DNA of 64,000 bases from positions 806,001 through 870,000 of the forward strand of contig JAIWND010000011.1 in assembly GCA_025330725.1 (NCBI GenBank). The letters run 5' to 3'. Source of the stretch: Chlamydoabsidia padenii (taxonomy: Eukaryota > Mucoromycota > Mucoromycetes > Mucorales > Cunninghamellaceae). The notes beneath the pieces are model-generated. The model did not search any database, was not told the origin of the DNA, and saw nothing but the letters and a program-made list of their open reading frames with translations. The translations under genes were made by a program, and so were the position numbers. How positions within the stretch are numbered: position 1 is the stretch's first letter; every line of letters begins with the position of its first letter. Shown one piece after another: positions 1 through 11,278 of this stretch.

Positions 1-423
1 CTTGGTGCGCACCGAGAAGATGATTTGACCAATGTTGACACGAGCCACCAAACCGTTGGGCTTACCGAAAGCACCACGCATACCAGTTTGCAATCTATCG
101 GCACCAGCACAAGACAACATTTTGTTGATACGCACAACGTGGTAGGGGTGGACACGGATACGCATGTGGAAGGAATCCTTACCGGAGGTCTTGGTCATGT
201 ACTTGTTACAACAGATACGGCCGGCTTCGAGGGCTTCGGCAGATAATTGTTCGTATTCGTTGGACACCAAATGGATACAGAGAGGGAAATCATCGACATG
301 AGCCTTCTTGCGGCCTAAATCGTAGATTCTGATCTTGGCATCAGGGACACCACGGCAGTAACGAGACTTGGGGTAAGGCTTGTTCTTACAGTAACGGTAG
401 CAACGAGCAGGACGACGACCCAT
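1..423 (-). CDS. RPL10: 60S ribosomal protein L10 (uL16), 3' end outside window
   Basis: Reads from an ATG at 423-421 without a stop to the window edge (141 codons seen; the family is about 210-220 residues, so the C-terminal third is missing). The N-terminus [21 protein letters not shown] and the later [10 protein letters not shown] and [37 protein letters not shown] stretches, quoted here only as short landmarks, are hallmark uL16 segments. uL16 joins the cytosolic 60S subunit late and shapes the peptidyl-transferase/P-site region. No intron is visible in this part. An AAATCCCG motif lies about 270 bp upstream (691-700), and an A/T homopolymer sits directly 5' of the start. Identification is very secure; only the end is unknown. 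Confidence 0.97.
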   Translation of the reverse strand, partial: MGRRPARCYRYCKNKPYPKSRYCRGVPDAKIRIYDLGRKKAHVDDFPLCIHLVSNEYEQLSAEALEAGRICCNKYMTKTSGKDSFHMRIRVHPYHVVRINKMLSCAGADRLQTGMRGAFGKPNGLVARVNIGQIIFSVRTK

Positions 424-774
424 GGCTTTTTTTTTTAAAAAAAAAAAAAAAAAAAAAGAGAACGTTAATTAGTATAGAGTTGTTTACATTTTCAAACCAA
501 ATCATCCATCCATCCATCCATTTGTTCATCCATTTGTTTATCCATTCCCATGTTGTTAAATATATATATTTATAGCATCGAACGGATCCATATCTATCTG
601 TCATTACACCATGACTTACCAAGTACAAATAATGGAAAAGAGGAAGAATCAAATGGTTTGACAGGGAATCCGACACTTTGATGGCAATATTGAAATCCCG
701 ATCCAATGAATGTAAACCCCGACCATTTGGTACCTGGATTTTTTTAAACAAGAGAGAGGGTTTTATTTATTTAT

Positions 775-1396
775 TTAAAAAAGTGAATATTCTAAATAAT
801 CAACAAACTTCAAATTCTTGATATCTTGACATAGGAAGACAACCATGCCATGATTCTTGATTGGAGACACACAAGACCGGACCCGTGCATCACCAAGCCG
901 CGATGAAGAGAATTTGTCGAATATGTTGTTCTTGAAACAATCCATCTTGATCACTCCGCGTCCACCTTGTACATGACCAGTTGTTATCGAGTAGAGTGCA
1001 GAGTAGTGTTTGAGCTCGGCGCATTGTTCAACGGGCGGTTGTAGAGTACACCTCTTTAATCTAGTATGAGACATGTCTATAAAAGTGATGCTGCTTGGCT
1101 TGAGCAAGCTATTGACATTCAGACCCGGTGACAATGGAATGGTACATGGGGTTTTCCAGACAAAAAGTTCTCCTATGGGGAGTAGGTTGGGTTGGCGGCA
1201 ACAATCAGAGATCCAGGTAAATAGTTCCATCGATTTCACCCAGACGCCAGACAGCATAAGTTTATAAAGCGGATGGTGAGCGTAGTGTATTCCATGAAGA
1301 GTCGACCAAACGAAGAGAGGCATAACTGAATTCAGGGAGGTAATCGAGTATCAAGTCAAGTACCTCTTGAAGAAGATGACTGAGTTGACGAAGCAC
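775..1396 (-). pseudogene. internally deleted F-box/LRR-type pseudogene, paralogue of the gene at 13430-15394
   Basis: Read on the minus strand, 1396-1283 matches the F-box start of the 13.4-kb gene (QEVLDLILDYLPEFSYASLRL versus QEVLGLILKYLPESSYASLRL). The original ATG has become GTG. At about 1283 the match jumps to the C-terminal part of the paralogue (HHPLYKL, TWISDCCRQ, SHGMVVFLCQDIK-like segments), so roughly 440 central residues are gone and the two halves are in different frames. Similarity continues past the stop into 3' flank: the TCCAGGTACCAA segment near 725-742 matches 15467-15478. The copy therefore arose by DNA-level duplication followed by deletion. No function is expected. Confidence 0.85.
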
Positions 1397-2256
1397 AATT
1401 AATTGAGATGTGAGGAGGGAAAGACATGCTTTTTTTAGAGTAAGGGGATTCCTTTTGACACTCGATTCGGGGTTTTAAATTGCAACCTCGATTTTCTTTT
1501 GTTTCAAATTGCATAAAGGGGCGGGGTTTACAAATTGTATGCGTTTTCATTATGTTTTAGATAGACTTGCCATCTTCATGTCTAAGACTTTATGTCATGA
1601 GTTTGATTACGTTTAACTCCTTCAGCCAGCGACGTCAGTCTCATGTGTTTGATCTCTTCACATACATACAAAAAAAAAAAAGAGTCCTTGAACAAATACT
1701 AATCATGTATATAAAATGAAGTTGTATGCGTTTGGATAGATCTGGCAACTCGCCATGATGTTTAAAGATCGACCAGGGGATGCAAAGGAAGAGGGGAAAC
1801 GGGTAATGTTTATAGCCATGTTGACCGGGTACCAGATATCTTCCGTAAACGAGATTTTTGAATAACCGCTCAAGTGTAACCCCTTTCCCTCTCAAGTGAT
1901 ATCAGTTCATAATAGTGCCACCATCAGATTGTATCCATCTTGTTTTGAGCACACGTGGTGTCGCCAGCCAACCATCTTTGATATAAAACCGTCATCCGGA
2001 GTATGAAATCATCTGTTCAAAGGGAAAAAAGCCAGTGCATTCAAGCACCAATGGAATAGCTACAGTCTTTTTTGGACCTTTTTTTTTACTTTTTCGATTA
2101 CCGACGATCCTTTCAAAATCCCCGCTTGATAACAAAAAGATTTTCCCTCTCTTTCTTTTCCTTCCCCAACTCTTTTATATATATATATATATATATATTA
2201 TACACTTTTATATCTACTCTATCTTTATCTTTTACAAACCATTATATAGAAACTCA
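1397..2256. other. intergenic, no gene seen
   Basis: No convincing coding region. It contains two GGGG-type variants of the recurrent AAATCCCG motif (1467-1480 and about 1518-1530), pyrimidine-rich DNA and a TA run at about 2176-2197 just ahead of the TBC gene, probably its promoter and 5' leader. Confidence 0.6.
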
Positions 2257-3623
2257 ATGTTACGGCTTTCTATACCCAACTCATCACCTGGAAGAATACA
2301 AAACCAAAGTAATTATAGACTCTCTCGAATGAATATGGACCAAGATTTGGACGAATTACAGTCTAATCTGAATGACTATCAAGAACTATTACAATCTGAA
2401 GTCTATGTGGATCTTGATCGGTTACGTATCTTGGCTCGTCACGGTGTCCCTCATCAAATACGTGGGGTAATGATTATACAACAAAAGGGGGTTATACAAG
2501 GTCTGACCTCCCTGTTTTTTTTTTAAATTGTATATATGTATAAACAGGAAGTATGGAAATATCTACTAGGTGTCCAACAAGCAGACCGATGTAAGTGAAA
2601 AAGAAAAAGGATACTTTATGACGAATGATGACTAACTCCTTGTTTTGTTATAAGCCAAAGAACTTAGTAATACTAAAGAACGAAGTGAAGAATATGATCA
2701 AATTGACAAGACTGATCCTGATGTGGCTAAACGAATCCGTGGTGAAGTCAATCGATTCCAACGCAAAGTCCCGGAATTAGAAGGGAAACATTATGCTCAA
2801 GAATTTGAAAATGTAATCTTGGCTTATTTGAACACCAACCGTGATGTGGAATACTCTCCTGCTTTAGTCTCTTTATGTGCTCCATTCATTTATTGCCTGG
2901 AAAAAGAATGCGATGCTTACTATTGCTTCGAAAGGATGATGCAAGCTATAGGTAAGTGAAATACAAGATGGCCTGATGTTTTTCTTCTTTTTACTCACAC
3001 TTTTTATTTTTATATATATATAGAGGATACTTATTCTAATCATTCGATCAAGGAACGTGTGGCCAACTTTATGACACTCTTCCGTTATGTGATACCCGAC
3101 TTGTGTAGCTTTTTCGAAGACGAAGAAGTGGATTTGAATGAATGGGCTACGTCTTGGTTACAACATTTACTGTCAAAAGAATTACAATTTGATGATTTGT
3201 TACGACTATGGGGTAATTAAATAATAATAATCATGATATAAATTGAGTTTTTACTTACTAACTGGTTTCTATTTTATCATCTAGATGCTTACTTTGCCAT
3301 TGCTGACCCTCTCGAATTCCACCCATTTGTTTGTCTGTGTAAGTAACACAAAAAAACCAGGTCTTGTTTTGGTACTCACTCCTCTCTATATAGCCATCCT
3401 TCGAAATGCAAAAGAAAACCTAGAAGACCTTGAACAGTCTGAAATCAGAACTGTCTTATTACGTCTCCCTAGTATGAATATGCGAATGGTAAGTACTAAA
3501 AAAGGAGGAGGAAAGAGGAGTGATATTAACATGTTGCTTTTATGATAAAAGATTATAGCAGAAGCTGTTAACTTGCGACACGAATCTCTGGAACGACAAA
3601 TGTTTGAAAATGGTGACCTATAG
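2257..3623 (+). CDS. atypical TBC (Rab-GAP) domain protein
   Basis: Seven exons with GT-AG junctions: 2257-2466, 2548-2590, 2656-2951, 3024-3212, 3285-3338, 3394-3488, 3552-3623. The product is about 320 residues and almost all TBC domain: GVPHQIRGEVWKYLLG (motif start), IRGEVNRF at the IxxDxxRT arginine-finger position, LCAPFIYCL, ERMMQAIED, LRLWDAYFA and FVCL. TBC proteins stimulate GTP hydrolysis by Rab GTPases on membranes using an Arg and a Gln finger. Here the Arg aligns, but the canonical YxQ glutamine is replaced in VEYSPALV, so classical dual-finger catalysis is doubtful. The ATG at 2257 is preferred because upstream in-frame sequence is low-complexity T-rich leader. The Rab partner cannot be inferred. 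Confidence 0.85.
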
Positions 3624-3881
3624 CAACTTCCCCCCCCCCTTTGTATTTTATTCTTTGATTTCTCTATCTATTTACTCGAACAATCTTTTACACCATATAA
3701 CCGACAAGCAACATCATCATATTCATCATCACACCATTATTCCTCATCATTCACAACATATCATCAATCAATCAATTAACAAATTATCAGCAACAAGAAC
3801 GACATCACATTACCAATCCCTCCTCTCCCCCCTTACCTATATTACTCTTTACTCACTTTCACTCTGGTTATTACCCCCTCA

Positions 3882-3886
<5 letters not shown>

Positions 3887-3937
<51 letters not shown>
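3887..3937. repeat. (CT)n microsatellite
   Basis: About 25 TC dinucleotides in the 3' flank of the TBC gene. The surrounding 3624-4324 is A/T-rich with CAT-rich and GT-rich stretches and no gene. Confidence 0.9.
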
Positions 3938-3939
<2 letters not shown>

Positions 3940-4324
3940 TTTTTTTTTATATCGTTGTTGTTAATAAGAAAAGATATCATTTACTGATGATTAGTCTTTG
4001 CCTATTATGTGTATAGTATATATGGGAAGGAGGGGAAAAACTGGCTTTGCATCTTTTTAGTCATGGGGCTGGTTAGATCCTAACGTTTGTGTTATTATTT
4101 GCATCACTGTTTTTTATTTTATACTTTATACCCGTTATCATTAGTATTATTATCATCACCCCAACCAACTTCATTTGTAAATAAAACAATGCATCATCCT
4201 TTGTATCTTTATTCTAAAATGTGTGTGTGTGTGTATAATGTATATCATTGTAATGTATGTAATGTGTATATGTAGTCTAGACCTAAAATCAACTAGTGCT
4301 GGAGGTAGGGGGGGGGCATCTAAA

Positions 4325-5540
4325 CTAAAGTTTGCCCATAGCATCCATGGCCATTTCATAAGCAAAGAAGGTGACTGCATTGGCAGGGAAGGATCTTGCC
4401 ATAGTAGGACCCACACCAGAAAGTAAGCTTTTAGGACCAGCTTCACGAAGTAAAGTACGAAGAGCCACCATGGATGATTTGATAGTAGGATCATTTTGCA
4501 TTCGACTCTTGATCACGTCTTGAGGATAAGCAGGAATCCAAGCACCAAAACCAGCAAGACCACCTGCCATCAACAAATCAAATGTACCCAAAGGTTCTTC
4601 AGGATTCTTCTTCATGGATTGGAATCCTCGTTTCAAACCTTCGTATGTCACTATAGATATATAAAGTTAGTACATGTTTTATAGTTATAATGACTTACAA
4701 AAGTAAAAACCATAAGAGGGGAAATCACGAAGGAGGGTGATGCCAATACCACGATAAATGCCTTGGAAACCATGAGCACGTACCGTTCTGATCCCACAAT
4801 CCAATACACCTTTATACTATGTCAAATCATACATTAGTTCATTCTATTCTTTTTTTTTTTTCCTTCCCTTTTTGCCTTGACCCACTTACTGCTGGTTCCA
4901 AAACACCATTCTTGCCAATGACACCTTTAGGATCTTGTGTTTGGAGTTTGACCTTGAGTAATTCAATAGGACAGTTGAAGAAGGACATGACCGACCCTGC
5001 AAAGGCACCGGCAACGGAAATTTCACCCAAGGATAAGGCACGATCTTCACCATTTTGAATGATACGTCGGAATTCACCATTGGCCATAAACACTACAGCA
5101 TTACTATCATAAAAGAAGGTCAGTCCCACCTGTTATGCTTTTCGTCTTCTTTTTACCATAATCCAATACCAGCCAAAGGAGAGACCACACCACGATAAAG
5201 ACCTTTGGGCTAAAATAAAAAAAAGTTTAGTCATTGAACCACTTTAGCAAGATTCACTTTTACCCCTTCCGACTTGACCAATTGGTTAAAACAATCCATA
5301 GCATTCTTGTAAATGGGTGGTGAAGGTTGAGTCTGTAATCGTACTTTGAGAGTATCAAAAGGATGGCCTAGATATAAAAAAAAAGAAGGGGGGAGTCAGG
5401 TATGATCAATCAATATGACAGGTTTTTTTTTTAATATTACCAACAACTACTTGTGCCCAACCACCGATAGTACCAGCAATCAAATCTTGGGCCAACTTAG
5501 GGATAGCAAACGAGGTCTTTTGATCAATGGTCGAAGTCAT
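4325..5540 (-). CDS. mitochondrial carrier family protein, YMC1/carnitine-carrier-like
   Basis: Multi-exon gene from ATG 5540-5538 to TAG 4327-4325. The three tandem carrier repeats are visible through their PX[DE]XX[KR] signatures: HPFDTLKVRLQTQ (repeat 1), CPIELLKVKLQTQ (repeat 2) and YPQDVIKSRMQ (repeat 3), each preceding a KGLYRG/QGIYRG/KSLLSG-type second helix. Family members sit in the inner mitochondrial membrane with six helices and exchange small metabolites. DLIAGTIGGWAQVVVGHPFD and the repeat spacing resemble the YMC1/YMC2 and carnitine/ornithine carrier branch (SLC25A20/29-like), but the substrate cannot be fixed from sequence. Introns interrupt at least six times; one lies between SYGFYF and the final exon (donor near 4699, acceptor near 4652). 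Confidence 0.88.
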
Positions 5541-5729
5541 AATGGAAGAGAGAGAAGGACCTGGAGTAATAAAAAAAAAAAAAAAAAATTAGGAAAAAAA
5601 AAGATTTTATTGGCCCAAGAATGATTCATAGCACCAGACGGCGATTAAAAAACGATGAAAGTAGCATTTTATTGTGGATGAGTTATATATACACAGTGTG
5701 AGAGAGGGGAATATATCAAGTTGTCAAGT

Positions 5730-6987
5730 CTACCATTTGGAGGGATCCATACCAATCACCCACCCTAGTCTTTTCTTAAATCGTTCCTTGACTTGACCAA
5801 ATAATGAATCAGGCATTTCCGTGTCATGGTAAACAATCCTATTCAAATAGGTCAAGTGAGCCTACAGGGATATATATACTTTTTGTTGTCATGATACTTA
5901 CTGTTTCGCCCATTCAGATATAACTTGATGCCCAAATATTTTCCCTTGTTCCAATTCAGCTGCTGCTAGATCAATTGCTTTAAGCCACCTTTGTATCAGT
6001 TCGTTATAAAGCTCCCGTTTGATTTGATTATGCGCTATACAACTAATCAGTTAGCATCCAACTCTATTTCATGCTGTCACTATACACTTACCGTTATTAT
6101 CCCATATTGGTAATCGATGAGCAGTACATGTAGCAAAGTGAAGATAGGAGAAGAGAGTGGTGGGATGTTCATTTCCAGTGGTAAAATGGTCAGCATATTC
6201 AATCAATGAATTCTAACAAAAAAAAAATGAAGAGTCAATTGGTTATTACTATTTCACCCCACCCTACTTACCACTATTTCCATAAGGAATGGTTTGACAC
6301 GAGTAAAACTATAATCATCCCGGCCTTTCCCCGCTCGATGTAAAGGATAATTGTCGTTTAGTTTGGATTCCAAGTGACCAATGAGTTGTGAGACCGATTG
6401 GGTGGTAGGTGAGGGTAAATGAGCGTCGATTTCCGATTGTAGGTGAGGATTGGCGTCCACCAAATCATTGATCAGTTCGATCAGTTTATCTTTTTCGAGT
6501 GTGGCTACACAATATGGGATATTAAAAAGTAGGGTTAGAGGAAAAGTGGTGGGTGCCAGGAAAAAAAAAAAAAAGTGATTACCCAGTAGTTTGCTAATCG
6601 AAAACTGTTTCTTTAAAGAGGTTCGGGTTCGTTTCAGAAATCTATTGGTGGTGTCCATGGTTTTCTTGTCCAAGATGGGATGATCAACTAGTACGTCTGC
6701 TATACCCATATCTTCATCTTCTGATACCCTTCGTTTTCGACCTATCATATATAAAGTATACCACATTTGAATATGAATGAAATGGAGGGTGTCAGTTCAA
6801 TCGAGAGGATACTACCATCCTAATGTGAATCAGTTTTTTTTTTTTTTTTCTTTTTCTTTTTACCTTTGGTTGATAGAGTAGTTGGTGAAGGTGGTGAATA
6901 AAATGTCGGTTGTTTTGCTTTAGCCATATAATGTGACGACCGGTACAAGTGTTGTTGTTGCCTGAATATACTATTTTGAGAAGACAT
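5730..6987 (-). CDS. STS1: nuclear proteasome tethering factor Sts1/Cut8
   Basis: ATG at 6987-6985, stop TAG at 5732-5730, about six exons. The first exon is Gln/Ser/Pro-rich. Exon 2 opens with a basic cluster (GRKRR), followed by KRTRTSLKKQFS, LEKDKLIELINDLV.ANPHLQSEI and a helical C-terminal domain (LIEYADHF, FSYLHFATCTAHRLPIW, WLKAIDLAAAELEQGKIFG) ending GMDPSKW. This order (basic NLS-like N-terminus, conserved LxxLI.P.LQ.EI helix, six-helix bundle) is the Cut8/Sts1 pattern. The family tethers 26S proteasomes at the nucleus and supports degradation of mitotic substrates. An AAATCCCG-type motif lies about 270 bp upstream (7258-7273). Confidence 0.85.
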
Positions 6988-7459
6988 GGAAGAAAGTAAT
7001 ATAATGAATGGTTGAGAGTAAAAAGAGGGAAAGAGGAGAGGAGGAAATAAATAGAAAAAACATCAGTTTGAATCCCCGATATACCGATTTTAGAGCCCCG
7101 TGGTGGTGAGACTTTTAGCAAGATGTACCTAACCCTAATCAGGGTAAAAGTTATCATTATCAACAACAACGTTCCTAATTTTAAAGAGACTCTTCTTTTT
7201 TATCACCTGGATTGTTTTTTTTTTTTTTGTAAGATCGATCGTTCAGTGAAATTGGAAGGCGGGATTTAAAATTATCACATTACATTTATGCTACAGTCGA
7301 ATAAACCCCGCCGTGTGTAACACACATGGATTGATATACAAGCTCATTGAGGTGATAGTGAAAAGATGGAGGTGGTATTACATTGACATGATATAAAACT
7401 TGACCTTGTACTTTAACAGAGTGTTGCTCGATCCCGTAGATCCCGTAAGCAGGCTGGAT

Positions 7460-7575
7460 GCTAATTAATAAAGTAGGGATGTGGACACTACGGCCTATTT
7501 CCAACATACTTTACCGCAAAAGCCAAGCCCCAAGACCCTTATGTCAGTCAGTCCAAGCTTGTGATGACTTTTACC
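7460..7575 (+). repeat. dispersed ~100-bp repeat family, copy 1
   Basis: Shares GGACACTA, TTTCCAACATACTTTAC, GCAAAAG, AAGCCCCAAGAC and TGTCAGTCAGTCCAAGCTTG with copies at 23192-23305 and 23415-23530 (same strand) and at 49296-49397 and 55597-55698 (opposite strand). It lies in the 1.4-kb gap 6988-8395 between STS1 and the CAP-Gly gene, which otherwise shows no gene. No terminal protein-coding remnant is visible, so a short non-autonomous mobile element is possible but unproven. Confidence 0.7.
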
Positions 7576-8395
7576 TGTCATTTTCAAAAAAAAGGGGCCG
7601 AAGATTCTTTCATTTTTTACAGACGGAAGCAAACGTCGTTTTCAAATCCCGCCCGGCCTTGGTTCCGTAGTCAGCACTACGTACATAAAGTGAGATTTAC
7701 CTTCTAGTTAGAAAAGAAAAGCAAGTCATCAAAAGCCAATAACGGTTGCATTTCCGTGTTCGTAGGCAAATAGAGCGACTTGAGTCTCAACCCGAATCTG
7801 CCATCCGTCATGTGCACTCGAACTCTGCAATGGATGATCGCCATGTCTTCCCATGATACGTAGTTGGGGTCGTTTTATTTGATTTTACTGGCTACATTTG
7901 ATATATAATAGTTAACTCGAGTAGAAACAGGAGTGAGCACCAGGACTTTGAGGACCAAGTCTATATGGCTGAAAGGAAATTCGACTAACTTTCATTATTC
8001 CATGAACCAAACACTATATTTAAAAAATAAAATACGAGGAATGACTAAGAAGGAGTCAAGAGGTCGAGGAGTAGCAGACGAGGAAGTTGCATAAGCAGCA
8101 ATTTTAAAACCCCGATCAGTGGAAGTATCTGTCAAGCTGCATGATCATCATGTCAAATCCCGCTTCATTCTGATTGGTCATAGGTTGTTTGTCCCTGTGG
8201 CGAAAAAAGTCATCATGGATGATAATGATCGCTACATATCAACAGACACTATTTGGTAATATTACGATGTGTGTAACTGTGTGCATACGAGCGGAACTTT
8301 GATTTTCAAAATTTTGTTTATTGAGATCTTTTTTATTTATTTATAATCTTTCTCTCTCTTTCTTCTTTTTTTCTCCCCCAACATCTCTCTACTCC

Positions 8396-10568
8396 ATGTC
8401 TCGACTTGCTAGCGTGAATATAACAAGCATTCCACCACCTGCTTCTAAAATGACGAAACGACAATCTTCTTTGGACGTACGACGGAAAGATGCACCACCT
8501 CCTTTATCATCAACAAGACTGTCACGTTATTCAGTATCATCCAATGATGATATGGATTCTCCTTCGTCTCGTTTTTCAACTTGCTCATTTGGATCTATAC
8601 AAACAAATATAACTTCTTGCAGCTCCATTGTTACGAAGCGACTCTCCGTGAAACCTACACAGGGGACTAGTGCACTATATAATGGCGAACGTGTAGTGGT
8701 GGATTCTATGAACATTGTGGGTACTCTTCGATATCTTGGTGACATTAATAATAAACCTGGTGTCTGGGCTGGTATTGAACTGGATATTCTAGGCACTGGT
8801 AAAAATGATGGAAGTGTACAAGGGTAAGTTGGAAAAACATGATGGCAAATCGCTTGATAGACAACTCACACTTTTTTTATATATATATATCATCTATAGT
8901 GTTCAATACTTCAAATGTCCTCCTGAAACTGGTATTTTTGTTATGGCAAGTAAAGTGGCTCCTCTTGATTGTGATGGTGTATTCATATCTCCTCCTACTT
9001 CCCCTTACTTGGCAACCTCACAACAACAACAATCCATTGGTGGGCGGGTAACTAGAGGATCCAAGGCCGAACAACACACTGCATCACCCTGGTCTCAACG
9101 ATCTGCCACCAAGAAACGTTTATCCAATGCGTCCAGTATCTCCACCACCACCAGTGGTAGTCATTATGGGGCAAGGCAACTTACGCAATCTCCTATATCA
9201 ACCAGGATTAGTCGGGCCTCTTCTTCTTCTTCCTCATCCATTCAACCACAACAAAAACCTTCCACTCAACAACATGATGATATGGATGATGATTATACTC
9301 AAGATGATAGTGTTGTCATCTCTGATGAACACATGCTTACAGATACACCTGTGCCTGTCAACCTTGCCACTTCTGAATCAACCGACATTCCAATTACTCA
9401 ACAAGATGAAGCAACTCTACAGGAACAACTACACCTCCGGCTCCAAGTACTTGAAGCGGAAAACAAGTATCTCAAATTGGAAAACACACAAAACAAGGCG
9501 GCCGAACACATCCATTCCACGGTTCTCCGGAAAGAGGATGGTGATCAAGATGACTACTTTACTTTGGAAAAGCACAAGGCCATTGTCGATGAAATCAAAC
9601 AAGACCATGACATCAAGAAGAAGGTATGGGAAACGGACTTGGCCACCATGCGATCTTCTATCAAGAAACTGGAAAACCGGATATTTGAACTGGAAACCGA
9701 ACAATCTGAACTGGTCAAGGAACGGGACGAACTCTTGACTTGTCTGGGGGACACTCGCAAGGCCAAGGATCAGATGGAACAAAAGGTGCATGAACTCGAA
9801 CAAAAGGTGGACGAAACAACATGTCGAATGGTACCCAAGACGACTGCCAATTTCTACTCACAAGATCCCGACGAAATGCAGGAACGACAACGACAGATGG
9901 AAATGGAGATGGACGAGGTGCATGACAAGATGGCAAGTCTTCTCGATGCGATGCGGGCCAAAGATATGTTTTTGGGCACTCTATCTGATCAAGTCGAACA
10001 CTATCGAAACCTCGTGGAAGAAAAAGAACGTGAATGTAGGCGGGTACGACTGGATAGTGATCGATATTACCGGGAAAAGGAACGTCTGCGGGATGAAATC
10101 AAGGACCTCGAAGCCAAATGGGTGGAAGGATGCGTCACCAAAGAAGAGTTTGATCAGGTCAGACGAGATGCCAAGGAGCAACTCGTCAAGGAAATCGCCG
10201 CGGCGGACGAGGTCAAGAAACGCATGCTTGCGCTAGAACAGACGGTGGACGAACTCAAGGCGGCAGGAATGGAAAGTATCGAATTGTATGAAAACTCGGT
10301 CGAGCTCCATCGGGTGGCCATGGAGACCGTGGAGGCGAATCTGAATGACGAACAGTGTAAGGTGGCAGCGTTGGCATTGGAAAAAGCACAGTTGATCAAG
10401 ACGGGGGCGGAGGCGTTGGATACGTTTGAACATGACCTGGCAGAGCTCAAACATCAACAGGCGATCAAGATCCAGGGGTTTGAGAACACCATTGATCAGC
10501 TCAAACAGGAAATCTCTCGCTTGGTGGAAGCAAGTGGCACGGTGGGAAAAAACCATCGAGGTGACTGA
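8396..10568 (+). CDS. CAP-Gly microtubule plus-end protein (CLIP-170/Tip1/Bik1-like), 3' end possibly frameshifted
   Basis: Exon 1 runs 8396-8823 and exon 2 from 8900. A Ser-rich N-terminus precedes one CAP-Gly domain: GERVVVDSMNIVGTLRYLG, PGVWAGIELD, and the tubulin/EB-tail binding signature GKNDGSVQG, where the intron splits the last Gly. A Ser/Thr/Gln-rich linker leads into several hundred residues of heptad-rich coiled coil (EAENKYLKLEN, LENRIFELETEQSEL, EKERLRDEIKDLEAKW). CLIP-170 proteins track growing microtubule plus ends and dimerise through such coils. The frame stops at 10566-10568, just after an A-run at about 10546-10551. The next frame continues coil-like (TIEVTDQIEQQADRVGKQQ) to 10635, and a DCPNH element follows at about 10740, reminiscent of the C-terminal CLIP zinc knuckle. 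The true end may therefore lie further 3'. Confidence 0.88.
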
Positions 10569-10635
10569 TCAAATCGAACAACAAGCGGACCGGGTGGGAA
10601 AACAACAATGTAAAAAAGCCAATGGTGACTTTTAA

Positions 10636-11278
10636 AGCAATTGATACTTTGGTAAGTGAAAGAAAAGAATAAAAAATACTCGATGATTCATTCTATCTCT
10701 TTTTTATATATATACCTAGGACCACTATGGTGGACGACTGCCCTAATCATAATGAAACAGATTAAATGATTCCCTTCTTTCTTTGCACATTCCATATATA
10801 TCCATTCTTATACCGATAAGGTTTTTTTTCACCCCCTTTTTTGTACATTACAACAATAAATATGAAACCCCGATTTGACCCCTTTTTTGTCTTCTTTATT
10901 AATCATGTTGGCAACCAGGACAACAAACGATTCACTCTATAACATCGGAGCTTGTCCACTTGATAACGACCACCACCCCTTTTTTAGTATAGAATATTAG
11001 TATAACCATTTAAAAAAAAAGAAAAAAAAAAACTAATAAAATTATAGTTGGTCACATTTGTGGATCGCCACGGAAAAACTTACACCAGATCTTTGATTTC
11101 TAAGAAATCCCGCCGTCTTGTCCCTAGATTTGGTTCAATGATGAAACCCAGTCGTGATAGATCAATCCCATTCTTGATCCGGTCTATCGGAGTACCTCGA
11201 CGGATTATTTTTTGCCAATCATAAAATCACCCTTCCTTTTAACTCTTCCTTCTTCTTCTTCTTCTTGTTCTTCTTAAT
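10636..11278. other. intergenic, CLIP 3' flank and MFS promoter
   Basis: Contains a GTAAGTG...CCTAGG intron-like segment at 10651-10720 and the VDDCPNHNE-coding stretch, probably remnants of the CLIP 3' end. Two recurrent motifs follow (10862-10878 CCCCGAT variant; 11103-11115 AAATCCCGCCG), then a CTT-rich leader ending at the MFS start. Confidence 0.55.

Noticed and set aside
25..246. 73-codon plus-strand ORF
   Set aside because: Antisense shadow of RPL10.
386..751. 121-codon minus-strand ORF
   Set aside because: Low complexity, overlaps the RPL10 start and its promoter; only its first codons match F-box 3' flank.
3604..3987. 127-codon plus-strand ORF rich in Ser/Leu/His
   Set aside because: Translation of the CT microsatellite and CAT-rich 3' UTR.
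9127..9738. 203-codon ORF inside the CAP-Gly gene
   Set aside because: Alternate-frame shadow of the coiled-coil coding sequence.
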